The translations under genes were made by a program, and so were the position numbers. Below, in pieces: positions 63,255-64,000 of a DNA stretch of 64,000 bases. Source of the stretch: Marinobacter salinexigens. GTDB taxonomy: Bacteria > Pseudomonadota > Gammaproteobacteria > Pseudomonadales > Oleiphilaceae. Under the pieces are notes generated by a model, which was given only the letters and a program-made list of their open reading frames with translations, did not search any database and was not told the DNA's origin. How positions within the stretch are numbered: the first letter of the stretch is position 1; each line of letters opens with the position of its first letter. Where the stretch lies: the NCBI RefSeq assembly GCF_008370345.1, contig NZ_VTUU01000001.1, positions 1 to 64,000 of the forward strand, in the 5' to 3' direction.

Positions 63255-63397
63255 GTTCATAGCCTCCAATGGGACTGGAATGTGATGAGGCTATTGAACT
63301 GCGGGACGGGAAAAGATGAAATCGGAGAATCTTGGAGGCTTTGTTCAGAAAAACTGATGGAAGTCTGGCGCGCCGCAGAGGGCGCGCCACAGAGCCA

Positions 63398-64000
63398 TTA
63401 TTCCACGTTGCGGGAATAGAAAATTTCCAGCATTTCACGACGCAGGCGGTCTTCAATGGACTGTGCATCTGCAGGGTCCAGATCGCTGGCATTCACACCG
63501 AACACGTAATTGTTCAGGTTGAATTCCTTGAGCATCATCTTGGTGTGGAACAGGTTCTCCTGATACACATTCACGTCAATCATCTGATAGGCGTTCTGGG
63601 TATCTTCGGTCAGATAGTTCTGGATCGAGTTGATGTCGTGGTCGATGTAGTGCTTGGTGCCATCCACGTCGCGGGTAAAGCCGCGTACCCGATAGTCCAC
63701 GGTGACCACATCGGAGTCGAAGCTGTGGATAAGGTAGTTCAGAACCTTCAGCGGTGAGATCAGGCCACAGGTGGATACATCGATATCCGCCCTGAAGGTG
63801 CTCACACCATCGTGAGGGTGGCTTTCCGGGTAGGTGTGTACAGTCACGTGGCTCTTGTCCAGGTGAGCCACAATGGTATCCGGCAGAGGGCCCGGAGATT
63901 CTTCATTGTTGGCCTCGCCATCGTTCAGTTCATGCTCGGCGATGAGCATGGTGACTGAAGCGCCGTGTGGTTCGTAGTCCTGACGGGCAATGTTGAGCAC
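63398..64000 (-). CDS. speD: S-adenosylmethionine decarboxylase proenzyme, N-terminus outside the window
   Basis: The fragment is 200 aa and the frame is still open at the window edge. It is the E. coli-type SpeD, a pyruvoyl enzyme that decarboxylates S-adenosylmethionine for spermidine synthesis. The self-cleavage site is at [14 protein letters not shown], where Ser50 of the fragment becomes the pyruvoyl group; this serine is residue 112 in E. coli, so about 62 N-terminal residues are missing. [20 protein letters not shown] and the C-terminal EIFYSRNVE fit the family. No stop or frameshift is seen. Gene order beyond the edge is unknown. Confidence 0.95.
   Translation of the reverse strand: MLNIARQDYEPHGASVTMLIAEHELNDGEANNEESPGPLPDTIVAHLDKSHVTVHTYPESHPHDGVSTFRADIDVSTCGLISPLKVLNYLIHSFDSDVVTVDYRVRGFTRDVDGTKHYIDHDINSIQNYLTEDTQNAYQMIDVNVYQENLFHTKMMLKEFNLNNYVFGVNASDLDPADAQSIEDRLRREMLEIFYSRNVE

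Overview
The window reads as ordinary, gene-dense chromosome of a marine gammaproteobacterium, most likely Marinobacter or a close relative. The evidence is the protein style and the gene order. The block rpmG-rpmB-radC-coaBC-dut-algC-argB matches the order I know from Pseudomonas. The pairs hemB-ppk1 and phoB-phoR, an AlgC carrying a long membrane-bound N-terminus, a lipase foldase, rubredoxin with its reductase and several fatty-acid, alcohol and aldehyde enzymes fit a hydrocarbon- or lipid-using marine heterotroph. I see no transposase, integrase, prophage, CRISPR array, toxin-antitoxin pair or tRNA. Only the tail of one rRNA operon is present, as a 5S fragment at the left edge. No gap between genes exceeds 300 bases.

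Layout. 1-7.2 kb: end of an rrn operon, a secreted dienelactone hydrolase, alanine dehydrogenase with a GST, a Yip1 membrane protein, a divergent phosphoketolase-family enzyme and PBP7. 7.2-18.6 kb: a one-domain asparaginase, RsuA, a membrane hydrolase, an MltB-type transglycosylase, a response regulator, phoR and phoB with a recognisable Pho box, ubiA, ubiC, a purine phosphoribosyltransferase, rubredoxin with its reductase, and TesB. 18.6-30 kb: an EAL protein, a MioC-like flavodoxin, a GGDEF protein, a PiT phosphate transporter, a PanP-type decarboxylase, a DUF503 protein, and an AidB-like acyl-CoA dehydrogenase with its TetR regulator. 30-42 kb: a SutA-like protein, a lipase foldase with no lipase beside it, hemB-ppk1-ydgA, a ferredoxin, coaD, and a GMC oxidoreductase/Tat subunit/aldehyde dehydrogenase cassette with a TetR gene. 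42-64 kb: engB, cytochrome c4, dsbA, the ribosomal/coaBC/dut/algC/argB block, argE-argA, a very large PilZ-DUF1631-GGDEF-EAL protein followed by a phosphoribulokinase-like gene, a pirin, an azoreductase and most of speD.

How the genes work together. Phosphate control is visible (Pho box, phoB-phoR, PiT, ppk1). Three c-di-GMP-type proteins are present, of which only one has an intact GGDEF and one an intact EAL. Arginine synthesis is represented by argA, argB and argE. A redox and lipid theme runs through the rubredoxin pair, TesB, the acyl-CoA dehydrogenase and the GMC/aldehyde dehydrogenase cassette.

The least ordinary items are: a 113-bp palindromic element upstream of the DUF503 gene whose core recurs 10 kb away; a candidate sRNA beside engB, the position held by Spot 42 and ErsA in other gammaproteobacteria; the divergent phosphoketolase; the membrane-sensor/AlgC fusion; the large degenerate c-di-GMP protein; and two clear palindromic operators beside TetR genes. 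Nothing here amounts to a clearly new defence or mobile system.
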